A DNA stretch of 64,000 nucleotides, taken from contig NZ_QFRX01000009.1 in assembly GCF_003143935.1 (NCBI RefSeq), positions 1-64,000 on the forward strand, read 5' to 3'. Numbering within the stretch: position 1 is the first letter of the stretch; every line of letters starts with the position of its first letter. Below are positions 57,559-64,000 of this stretch, in pieces. The DNA is from Streptomyces sp. Act143. Lineage in GTDB: Bacteria > Actinomycetota > Actinomycetes > Streptomycetales > Streptomycetaceae. The translations under genes and the position numbers were made by a program. A model generated the notes under the pieces. It made no database searches and was not told the origin of the DNA. It saw nothing but the letters and a program-made list of their open reading frames with translations.

Positions 57559-59477
57559 ACCCCGAACTTCCTCCGGTGGCGCCCGAGGTGGTCGCCGCCG
57601 CCGTGGAGCAGCTGACGTCCCGGCTGCGCAAGAAGCTGGACGCCGCGATCGAGACGTACGCGGCCCTGCCCGTCACCGTCGAAGGGTCCGTACGGCGGGT
57701 CCGGTGCGGTGAGGACGCCGAGGTCACTCTCGCTCCCGGGCCGTCCGGCGCGGTCACGGACGCCGGTCAGGCGGAGTGCAGCTGCCTGCTCGCGCCCCGG
57801 TGCCTGCACCGCACGGCGGTGCTGGGTGCCGCCCCCGTGGCCGACGCGGACACGGCCGTGGAGACACCGGAGTCCTCGCCCCACGACGACGGCGTTCCCG
57901 CGACGAGCGCGACGCCCGCGTCCGGTACGGCGCCGGGCGGCGCGGAAGCGCCCGGGCGGAGCGAGAGCGCGGCGGAGGCGGTTGCGCCGCCGACCGGGCC
58001 GACCGCCGCGCAGGTGATGGCCGCGGCCGGGCTGTGGGGCGCGGCAGCCGCGGTGCTGGCGGCCGGGGTGCCGGGGGCGGGCGCCGTGCCGCAGGCCGAG
58101 CTGCTGCGGGCCGCGCACACGGCCCGCCTCGCCGGGCTGCACCGTCCGGAGGCGGCCGCCCTGCGCGTGGTACGAGCCGTACGGGCGGCCCGCGCCCGGC
58201 ACGACGGCCACCGGCTGGCCGACCTGGTGACCGCGCTGCGCGAACTGCTGCTCACCAGCGGCCTGTTGGCCGCCTCCGACCCCGACCCGGCCCTGGTCGG
58301 CACCGCGCGGCGCGGCTACCGGCCGGGGGGCGGTCTGCGAGTTCACGGGGTGTGCCGGGAGCCGGTGATCTCGGCCACCGGCTACGGCGGGGTCGTCACC
58401 CACGTCCTTTCCGACGACGGGCGCTGGTTCTCGGTGGCCGACGTCAAGCCTGGCGGGCCGGCCCGGGCCCGGGGTGCCGCCACGGCCACCGTCGCGCTCG
58501 GCTCCGGCAGCGTCGATCACGCCCAGCTGTCCCGGGGCGGGCTGCTGATCTCCGGGGCGACGCTCTCCCCGGACGGTCGCCTCGGCGCCGGCAAGGGGGT
58601 GCGGGCCACCCCGGTGCCGGGTCTGTCCTGGACCTCGGGCCAGCTCGCCCGCCTGTTCCGCCGTCCCTTGGCCGAAGCAGTGGCAGCCCGGCTCTCGGGT
58701 GGCGGGGAGACCGCTCCGGAGCGGTCGGGACAGGGCGCCGAGGAACTGATCGGCTGCGACCTCGTCGTCGTAGGAGCGACCGAGGACCACCTGTTCGCGC
58801 GGGAGTTGTCTCCCGGCGGGGCGGACGGGCAGGGTTTGCTGTTCCGGCTGGTGCCGGCCAACAGCCACCCCGGTCTCGCCCATGCGGCCAACTTCCGCAA
58901 GCTGGCCGCTCGGCCGGGACTGCGGTTGCGGGTTCTGGGGCGGCTCGATCCCGACCGGGCCGCGGCACTCCGGCCGCTGGCGGTCGGTCCGGTGCCGGAG
59001 GACTCGGCGACGCTGCGGCTGCCGCCCGAGTGGCGGGGACACGCCGATCTGGGCTACGACCGCCTGGAAGGCGCGCACTTTCCGTCGGCGGAGGAACTGC
59101 CGCCGGTGACCGGCCTGCCCGCACTCCCCGCGGACCCGGTGACCGAGGCGCCGCTGTGGCGGCTGCGGCGTCTGGTCGAGGTCGCGGTCTCCGGCGGTCG
59201 GCGCGCCGTCGCCGAGCCCGCCCGGGACGGTGACCGGGCCTCCGGGGCCGCGGCGCTGCGGCGCAGTGGCTTCCGGACGGCCGCGGACCTGGCGGACGCG
59301 CTGGCCGCGGAGGCCGATCGGCGGGGTCGCGATGTGTTCGGCCGGACCCGGCAGGCCGATCCGGAGGGGTACGCGCGAGCGTGGCTCGCCGCGGCCGTCT
59401 GTCTGGCCGGTACGGAACGGGCCCTGGTCGAGGCGACCTGGCAGCCGGCCTGGCAGCCGTCGGCCGGCGCGGCCTGA
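57555..59477 (+). CDS. SWIM zinc-finger protein (YehQ-like)
   Basis: A 640-residue protein with an N-terminal SWIM zinc finger: Cys75-x-Cys77-x5-Cys83-x-His85 in AECSCLLAPRCLH. SWIM fingers bind DNA or proteins and occur in MuDR transposases, MEKK1 and the Sws1 recombination factor. A low-complexity linker (about 95-150) follows, then a helical and beta-rich body (LGSGSVDHAQLSRGGLLISGA; LPPEWRGHADLGYDRLEGAHF) with no known enzyme motif. ATG 57555 overlaps the previous stop by ATGA. It is the last gene of the operon. Confidence 0.9.
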   Translation: MNPELPPVAPEVVAAAVEQLTSRLRKKLDAAIETYAALPVTVEGSVRRVRCGEDAEVTLAPGPSGAVTDAGQAECSCLLAPRCLHRTAVLGAAPVADADTAVETPESSPHDDGVPATSATPASGTAPGGAEAPGRSESAAEAVAPPTGPTAAQVMAAAGLWGAAAAVLAAGVPGAGAVPQAELLRAAHTARLAGLHRPEAAALRVVRAVRAARARHDGHRLADLVTALRELLLTSGLLAASDPDPALVGTARRGYRPGGGLRVHGVCREPVISATGYGGVVTHVLSDDGRWFSVADVKPGGPARARGAATATVALGSGSVDHAQLSRGGLLISGATLSPDGRLGAGKGVRATPVPGLSWTSGQLARLFRRPLAEAVAARLSGGGETAPERSGQGAEELIGCDLVVVGATEDHLFARELSPGGADGQGLLFRLVPANSHPGLAHAANFRKLAARPGLRLRVLGRLDPDRAAALRPLAVGPVPEDSATLRLPPEWRGHADLGYDRLEGAHFPSAEELPPVTGLPALPADPVTEAPLWRLRRLVEVAVSGGRRAVAEPARDGDRASGAAALRRSGFRTAADLADALAAEADRRGRDVFGRTRQADPEGYARAWLAAAVCLAGTERALVEATWQPAWQPSAGAA

Positions 59478-59581
59478 TCCCACGGCCACCGCTCCCCCTC
59501 CGCCATCCCTTCCCGTCGTGTCACCGGCTGTCGACGGGGGTACCCGACGGGTCGATCGCCACCCCGTCAGGAGTGATCACC

Positions 59582-59779
59582 ATGACCTATCCGACCCCGT
59601 CGCAGGCGGAGGGGGAACCGGAGGAGCCCGACCCGCGGGACACCTCCGACGGCCCGGCACCCGAGCGTTCGACGCCCTCGCAGGCGGAGGGCGAACGCGA
59701 CGACGAGCGCGACGACGCGGCCGACGACGCTGCCGTCCCTGAGGCACCACCGAGCAGCCCACAGGAGCGTGAGCCATGA
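59582..59779 (+). CDS. Small acidic hypothetical protein
   Basis: A 65-residue, Glu/Asp/Pro-rich, probably disordered protein. TPSQAEGE occurs twice (near residues 5 and 31), showing a short internal duplication. AGGAGT lies seven bases before ATG 59582, and the stop overlaps the next gene's ATG. I do not recognise a family. It is likely co-expressed with the DUF6480 protein. Confidence 0.7.
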   Translation: MTYPTPSQAEGEPEEPDPRDTSDGPAPERSTPSQAEGERDDERDDAADDAAVPEAPPSSPQEREP

Positions 59780-60003
59780 CAAGCCCCGACCCGGAGCCGA
59801 GGCGGACGACGGGACTCGAACCGGGAGGCGGCGTGCCGCCCGGTGAGACACCGCCCGGCGAGGCCGGCACGTCCGGCATCTCCCATCCCGAGCCCCCGGA
59901 ACTGCGGAAGGCCTGGGGGCCGGTGCCGCTCGTCCTGATCATGCTGCTGGTGGCGCTGATCGCGGTCGGACTGATCGGCATGGCCGTGGTCCTGATCGCG
60001 TAG
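59776..60003 (+). CDS. DUF6480 family small membrane protein
   Basis: A 75-residue protein with a conserved N-terminal half (TTGLEPGGGVPPGETPPGEA, then TSGISHPEPPELRKAWGP) and one C-terminal membrane helix (VPLVLIMLLVALIAVGLIGM). This is the DUF6480 pattern found across Streptomyces. Function is unknown. ATG 59776 has AGGAGC upstream and overlaps the preceding stop. Confidence 0.88.
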   Translation: MTSPDPEPRRTTGLEPGGGVPPGETPPGEAGTSGISHPEPPELRKAWGPVPLVLIMLLVALIAVGLIGMAVVLIA

Positions 60004-60030
60004 CGGGTGCGGGCGCCGCGGGAGCGGCAT

Positions 60031-60300
60031 TCAGGTCTGGCACCGCGGGCACCACACCGTACGGCGTCCGGAGAGCCGGCTCGCGCACAGGAACCGTCCG
60101 CAGCGAGGACACACCCCGTCCCGGTCGTCCCCGTGCCCGGTGCGCCAGGAGTCCCGGGGCGGCACACAGCCGGCGCGCACGGACGCGTCCAGGACACGTC
60201 CCCTCTGCGTGTGCACGCGCTGCAAGGCCGGTTTGCCGAGATCCCGTGCCGGAGTGCGCGGGTGGACGCGGGCCCGCCAGAGGTCTGCCTCTCCTCGTCC
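60031..60300 (-). pseudogene. C-terminal remnant of an Fpg/Nei DNA glycosylase
   Basis: The minus strand reads EADLWRARVHPRTPARDLGK, then VLDASVRAGCVPPRDSW and the zinc finger CPRCGRFL...GRRTVWCPRCQ ending at a TGA at 60031. These are the end of the H2TH domain and the FPG-type zinc finger of formamidopyrimidine glycosylases. Upstream of about 60300 no catalytic N-terminal domain is found on this strand. It is therefore a truncated gene that cannot excise bases. Confidence 0.7.
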
Positions 60301-60401
60301 TCCCTGGCGGGTACCCCCCTCCGCGAGCCCGCAACGCGTCGGCTCCGTGTCGCGGACCGGACGCCGGGTACTCGGGGCGCCCCGGCGAAGAAAGGGCAGT
60401 G

Positions 60402-61121
60402 ATGACGCAGCACGGCGACGACACGGCCGGTCGGCGTAGCGATGTGGCCGAACTGCACCTCGCCGCGGAGGAACCGGAACTCATCCTCCGAGGCGGCGCG
60501 GTCGCGAACGACCCCCTCGTGGACGACGCGGGTCCGGAAGAACTCCCGCTCGACCTCAACCAGGCGATTCTGCGTGCCGCGAAACGCACCGGGGCGCTGC
60601 TGAAACAGTCGGGATATCCGTTCGCCCTCGCCGGCAGTGTTGCCGTGTACGCGCACGGAGGCGCCCAGAACCTCCAGCACGACGTCGACTTCTGCATCCG
60701 TCCCGAGGACGCCGAGGCCGTGGCGGAAGCCCTGCGGGCGGCCGGTCTGCCGGTGCGCAGGCCACCCGAGGACTGGCTGCTGAAGGCCACCTGCCTCGGA
60801 CAGCAGGTCGACCTCATCTTCGAGCTGGCCCACCAGCCCGTCACCGCGGAACTGCTGGCGCGGGCCCAGGAACTGTCGGTGGACTCGGTGCATATGCCGG
60901 TCCTGTCACCGACCGACCTCATGCGCAGCCTGATGGCGGCCTTCTCGGAGCACCACTGCGACTTCGGTGCGGTGCTGCCGATCGCCCGTGCCCTGCGGGA
61001 GAAGATCGACTGGACCGAGGTGCGCAGCGCCTGCGCGGGCGCCGCCATGCCCGAGGCCTTCCTCTACTTCCTGGAGCGGCTGGACGTCATCCCGGCCGGC
61101 CGCGAGGAGAACCAGCGATGA
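60402..61121 (+). CDS. Nucleotidyltransferase-fold protein
   Basis: A 239-residue protein with a minimal nucleotidyltransferase signature: ALAGSVAVYAHGGAQNLQHDVDFCI near residues 78-102 (Gly-Ser helix then D-x-D). The rest matches small DUF6036/AbiEii-like proteins (VLSPTDLMRSLMAAFSEHHCDF). It could adenylylate a protein or RNA; no toxin-antitoxin partner is obvious. ATG 60402 has AAAGGG five bases upstream. It overlaps the BON-domain gene by ATGA and heads a three-gene operon. Confidence 0.85.
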   Translation: MTQHGDDTAGRRSDVAELHLAAEEPELILRGGAVANDPLVDDAGPEELPLDLNQAILRAAKRTGALLKQSGYPFALAGSVAVYAHGGAQNLQHDVDFCIRPEDAEAVAEALRAAGLPVRRPPEDWLLKATCLGQQVDLIFELAHQPVTAELLARAQELSVDSVHMPVLSPTDLMRSLMAAFSEHHCDFGAVLPIARALREKIDWTEVRSACAGAAMPEAFLYFLERLDVIPAGREENQR

Positions 61122-61453
61122 CCGATCCCGTGACCGATCCCGTCGAGCCGCGCGCCGCCGCATCTGCCGCTGCCGCCGAGCACCACGCCGCATCATCTGC
61201 CGCCGGCGCCGAGAACATCGAGTACCGCGTCGCCCACCTCCGGGAGCGGCTGGCCGCCGAGGAACTCGGCGAACTGGGCGTCCGCGTGGAGGTGCGGGGC
61301 CGGATGGTCGTGCTGACCGGCACGGTCCCCTCCGCCCAGTGCCGCGACGTCCTGCTGCGCACGGCCCGGCAGGAGCTGGCCGAACTCGCCGTGCACAGCG
61401 ATGTCGTCGTCGCCGAGAACACCTCACCCGACCATGCGGAGGAACTGCCGTGA
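61118..61453 (+). CDS. BON-domain-like protein
   Basis: A 111-residue protein. After an Ala-rich leader the C-terminal 75 residues (YRVAHLRERLAAEELGELGV, then RMVVLTGTVPSAQCRDVLLRTA) follow the BON pattern of alpha/beta units that bind phospholipid or other surfaces. There is no signal peptide, so it is probably cytoplasmic. Both ends overlap neighbours (ATGA, GTGA), so it is made together with the nucleotidyltransferase and the phosphoesterase. Confidence 0.8.
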   Translation: MTDPVTDPVEPRAAASAAAAEHHAASSAAGAENIEYRVAHLRERLAAEELGELGVRVEVRGRMVVLTGTVPSAQCRDVLLRTARQELAELAVHSDVVVAENTSPDHAEELP

Positions 61454-62211
61454 TCCGCGTCGCCGCCGTCGGAGACATCCACATGGGAGCCGACAGCCAA
61501 GGGTTGCTGCGGCCCGCGTTCGACACCCTGCCGGACTGCGCCGACCTGCTCCTGCTCGCCGGGGACCTCACCCGGCACGGCACACCGGAGGAGGCCCGGG
61601 TCGTGGCCCGGGAGGTCCAGGGGCTGGCGGTGCCGGTGGTGGCCGTCCTCGGCAACCACGACCACCATGACGAACAGCCCGAGAAAGTCACCGACATCCT
61701 CCAGGACGCCGATGTGACCGTCCTGGAGGGGCAGGCGACGGTCCTGGACTGTGCGGGCACGCGCGTCGGCGTCGCCGGGACCAAGGGGTTCGGCGGCGGC
61801 TTCGTGGGGCGCAGCGCGGGCGAGTTCGGGGAGCCGTTGATGAAGGAGTTCGTCCGCTGCTCCCGGCGCTGCGCCGACAGCCTGCGCGAAGCGCTCGAAG
61901 GGCTGCGGGAGCGGGACTGCGAAGCGCGGATCGCGCTCACCCACTTCTCCCCGGTGGCCGACACCCTCGCCGGTGAACCGCTGGAGATCTACCCCTTCCT
62001 CGGCAGTTACCTCCTCGCCGAGGCGATCGACACCGGGGGCGCCGACCTCGCCGTGCACGGCCATGCCCATATGGGCACCGAGCACGGGACCACGGCCGGT
62101 GGTGTGCGGGTCCGCAATGTCGCCCAGCCGGTGATCCGCCGGGCGTTCAACGTGTACCAGCTGCACACCGCGGACGAGGCGGCCGGGGCCACGCGGACGG
62201 CAGGGGTGTAG
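61450..62211 (+). CDS. Calcineurin-like metallophosphoesterase
   Basis: A 253-residue metallophosphoesterase with all five motifs: GDIHMG (near 8), AGDLTRHG, GNHDHHD, THFSPVAD with the His, and GHAHMG. These bind two metal ions that hydrolyse phosphodiesters or phosphomonoesters. A loop FGGGFVGRSAGEFG is typical of this actinobacterial branch. GTG 61450 overlaps the BON gene's stop. In this operon it may act on the product of the nucleotidyltransferase. Confidence 0.92.
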   Translation: MIRVAAVGDIHMGADSQGLLRPAFDTLPDCADLLLLAGDLTRHGTPEEARVVAREVQGLAVPVVAVLGNHDHHDEQPEKVTDILQDADVTVLEGQATVLDCAGTRVGVAGTKGFGGGFVGRSAGEFGEPLMKEFVRCSRRCADSLREALEGLRERDCEARIALTHFSPVADTLAGEPLEIYPFLGSYLLAEAIDTGGADLAVHGHAHMGTEHGTTAGGVRVRNVAQPVIRRAFNVYQLHTADEAAGATRTAGV

Positions 62212-62231
62212 GCCCCCTTTTTCTGTTTTTC
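62185..62231 (+). terminator. Hairpin plus T-rich tract after the phosphoesterase operon
   Basis: GGGGCC (62185-62190) and GGCCCC (62211-62216) can pair around a 20-nt loop. They are followed by CTTTTTCTGTTTTTCTG, a T-rich run rare in this genome. This is a plausible intrinsic terminator, with a weak stem. Confidence 0.5.
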
Positions 62232-62311
62232 TGTCCCGGTTCCCGGGGCGCCGATGAGTTTCGGTGGCGGGGGGAGTCTCACCACCGTCGTCAGCGCCCC
62301 AGGAGGAACAC

Positions 62312-62959
62312 ATGGCTCAGCAGCTGCTGCGCGTACAGAACTTCAACGTCTCGAGCGACGGCGTCGCCGCCGGCGAGGACCAGACCCTGGAGAACCCGTT
62401 CGGCCTCGACGGGGCCGAACGGCTGTTTTCCTGGGCGGGCGCGACGGCGAGCTGGCCCAACCGCTCCGATCCGGGCGGCAGCCGGGGCCTCGACGACTAC
62501 TTCACCCGGGACTTCACGCACAACATCGGCGCCGAGATCATGGGCCGCAACAAGTTCGGCCCGCAGCGCGGCCCGTGGCAGGACCACGAGTGGCAGGGCT
62601 GGTGGGGCGACGAACCCCCGTTCCGCACCCCGGTGTTCGTGATGACCCACCACCCGCGTCCGTCGATCACCCTCTCCGACACCACGTTCCACTTCGTCGA
62701 CGCCGACCCCGCCACCGTCCTGGAGCAGGCACGTCAGGCCGCACAGGGCAAGGACGTCCGGCTCGGCGGCGGGGTCACCACCGTCCGGGCCTTCCTCGAC
62801 GCCGGCCTCGTCGACGCCCTCCATGTGGCGGTGGCGCCGGTGAAGTTGGGGGCCGGGCTGCGGCTGTGGGACTCCCCGGACGACCTGCGCGACCGCTTCC
62901 ATCTGGAGGTCGTGCCCAGTCCCAGCGGCGTGACCCACCACCTGTTCTGGCGCAAGTGA
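62312..62959 (+). CDS. Dihydrofolate reductase/RibD C-terminal family protein
   Basis: A 215-residue protein of the RibD_C reductase fold: LLRVQNFNVSSDGVAAGEDQ at the start, NIGAEIMGRNKFGP, and LGGGVTTVRAFLDAGLVDALHVAVAPVKLG near the end, the NADPH-binding part. Family members reduce pyrimidines or unknown ketones. ATG 62312 has AGGAGG six bases upstream. It is followed 11 bp later by a DinB-like gene, perhaps co-transcribed. Confidence 0.93.
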   Translation: MAQQLLRVQNFNVSSDGVAAGEDQTLENPFGLDGAERLFSWAGATASWPNRSDPGGSRGLDDYFTRDFTHNIGAEIMGRNKFGPQRGPWQDHEWQGWWGDEPPFRTPVFVMTHHPRPSITLSDTTFHFVDADPATVLEQARQAAQGKDVRLGGGVTTVRAFLDAGLVDALHVAVAPVKLGAGLRLWDSPDDLRDRFHLEVVPSPSGVTHHLFWRK

Positions 62960-62970
62960 CGGGCCCGCCG

Positions 62971-63480
62971 ATGACCACACACACGCAGGACGGCGAGATC
63001 AGCGCGCTCCGCAGGGTCCTGGACTCCCAGCGGCGCCATGTGCTCGGCATCCTCGACGACCTCGACGAGCAGGCGCTGCGACGGCCCGTGCTGCCCTCGG
63101 GATGGCACTGTCTGGGCCTGGTCCAGCACCTCGCACTGGATGTCGAGCGCTTCTGGTTCCGGGCGGTCGTCGCCGGGGACGAGGAGGTGATCCGGGGGCT
63201 GCCGAGCGGCGACGAGGCCTGGCGGGTGGCCCCCGGCGTACCGGCCGCGACCGTGCTCGACGGATACCGGCGGGAGGCGGAGCGCACCGACGCCGTCATC
63301 GCCGCCGTCCCCGCCGACGCGCCCCTGGCCTGGTGGCCGCACGACCTGTTCGGCGAACCGCACCTCCACACCCTGCGGGACGTGCTCCTCCACGTCATCA
63401 CCGAGACCGCGTGTCACGCCGGACACCTCGACGCGGCCCGCGAGCTGATCGACGGCCGCCGCTGGCTGGTCCTGACCTGA
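62971..63480 (+). CDS. DinB/DUF664-like four-helix protein
   Basis: A 169-residue DinB-superfamily protein: VLDSQRRHVLGILDDLDEQAL in helix one, LGLVQHLALDVERFWF with the first metal His (near 45), and HVITETACHAGHLDAARELI with the last two. The fold is that of DinB/mycothiol-dependent maleylpyruvate isomerase enzymes, which use three His for a metal. Function is unknown. ATG 62971 lacks a good ribosome site; GTG 62956 is an alternative. It closely follows the reductase gene. Confidence 0.85.
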   Translation: MTTHTQDGEISALRRVLDSQRRHVLGILDDLDEQALRRPVLPSGWHCLGLVQHLALDVERFWFRAVVAGDEEVIRGLPSGDEAWRVAPGVPAATVLDGYRREAERTDAVIAAVPADAPLAWWPHDLFGEPHLHTLRDVLLHVITETACHAGHLDAARELIDGRRWLVLT

Positions 63481-63496
63481 CACACCCCTGCGACGG

Positions 63497-64000
63497 TCAG
63501 CTCCGGTACGCGACCAGCGCCATCATGCCCACCTCCGCGTGGTAGGCGTTGTGGCAGTGCAGCATCCACTGCCCGGGGTTGTCGGCGTCGAAGACGACGG
63601 AGAGTTTCTGCTGCGGCAGCACGACGGCGGTGTCCTTGCGCGGGCCACCGCCGTCGAGCTGGTAGGTGTGCCCGTGCAGATGCATCGGGTGCCACATCTG
63701 CGTGGTGTTGACGAAGTCGAGCCGGACGCGTTCGCCTTCCTCGACGGTGAGCGGGTCAGCGGTCGGGTCGTCCATGTCGAACGCCTTGCCGTTGACGGTC
63801 CAGTTGTACATGGCCATCCCGCCGGTCAGCTCGACGCGGTGCACCCGGTCCGCCTCCCTGGAGTCCAGGCGGACGTCGTCGGCCGCGCGCAGCCGGGACG
63901 CGGTCAGGATCCGCCCGTCCAGTTCCTGCGGGCGGACGGTCGCCTCCGGCGCGGCGCCCGGTCCCGTACGGACCACGGCCATGCCGGTCGCGTTCTTGCC
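63497..64000 (-). CDS. Multicopper oxidase, C-terminal part
   Basis: The minus strand encodes the C-terminal 167 residues of a multicopper oxidase that continues beyond the right edge. Copper-binding motifs are HPMHLHGHTY (types 1/3 ligands) and HCHNAYHAEVGMM (type 1 Cys-His pair with axial Met) near the end. Its arrangement suggests a small or three-domain laccase-like secreted oxidase. Only this half is visible, so the start and signal peptide cannot be judged. It ends 16 bp from the convergent DinB-like gene. Confidence 0.92.
   Translation of the reverse strand, partial: GKNATGMAVVRTGPGAAPEATVRPQELDGRILTASRLRAADDVRLDSREADRVHRVELTGGMAMYNWTVNGKAFDMDDPTADPLTVEEGERVRLDFVNTTQMWHPMHLHGHTYQLDGGGPRKDTAVVLPQQKLSVVFDADNPGQWMLHCHNAYHAEVGMMALVAYRS

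Noticed and set aside
1..64000. tRNA, rRNA, insertion sequences, attachment sites, LexA boxes
   Set aside because: I looked for conserved tRNA arms, transposase motifs, long terminal repeats and CGAAC-type LexA palindromes and found none convincing; a computed search could still reveal weak cases.

Overview
The window is chromosomal DNA of a Streptomyces-like actinomycete. GC content is very high, coding frames show G/C-biased third positions with long shadow frames, starts are often GTG, many gene pairs overlap by ATGA or GTGA, and several genes look leaderless. The families present (DUF1707, DUF5133, DUF5709, DUF6480, SigE-type sigma factor, DUF1996 with an LAETG sorting signal) are typical of the genus. 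No phage, transposase, tRNA, rRNA or CRISPR array was seen. The region looks like accessory-rich chromosome arm, with many small regulator/enzyme pairs, gene remnants and short tandem repeats between genes.

Layout. 1-5.7 kb: start of a SigE-like sigma factor, a decayed DUF1707 gene, a divergent SDR/TetR pair, a DEDDh exonuclease, a cold shock protein, a P-loop kinase and a divergent TetR/cupin pair. 5.7-15.3 kb: ABC exporter, NADP-dependent F420-reductase-like enzyme, DUF5133, TraB-like membrane protein, a histidine kinase/response regulator pair, an FtsX-type ABC transporter and a VOC protein. 15.3-24.4 kb: secreted lipase, a catabolic set (ornithine cyclodeaminase-like, IclR, amidohydrolase, dipeptidase), a secreted cutinase/PET-hydrolase homologue and a LuxR regulator. 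24.5-29.3 kb: GH1 and GH43 genes divergent around a perfect palindrome, their LacI regulator, and remnants of a beta-helix lyase and probably a GH53 galactanase. 29.4-43.5 kb: BrkB membrane protein, HxlR/thioesterase pair, MFS exporter, degenerate Mrr-like membrane protein, secreted beta-propeller/Ig protein, VOC and DUF899 proteins, FUSC transporter, GH16 enzyme, WYL regulator/VOC pair and DUF5709. 43.8-45.9 kb: a cell-wall-anchored DUF1996 protein ending in a strong terminator.

46.1-59.5 kb is the most interesting part: an operon for a DUF4132 protein, a 1636-residue unrecognised protein, a MoxR AAA+ ATPase, a DUF5682-VWA fusion and a SWIM zinc-finger protein. It corresponds to the uncharacterised E. 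coli yeh set (YehI/YehL/YehM/YehP/YehQ). Its upstream region carries an exact match to the actinobacterial DNA-damage promoter motif used by PafBC (TTGTCAGTG, 8 nt, TAACGT). This suggests a damage-induced chaperone/effector system.

59.5-64 kb: two small proteins, a remnant of an Fpg/Nei DNA glycosylase, a nucleotidyltransferase/BON/metallophosphoesterase operon, a RibD-type reductase, a DinB-like protein and the C-terminal part of a multicopper oxidase that runs off the right edge.
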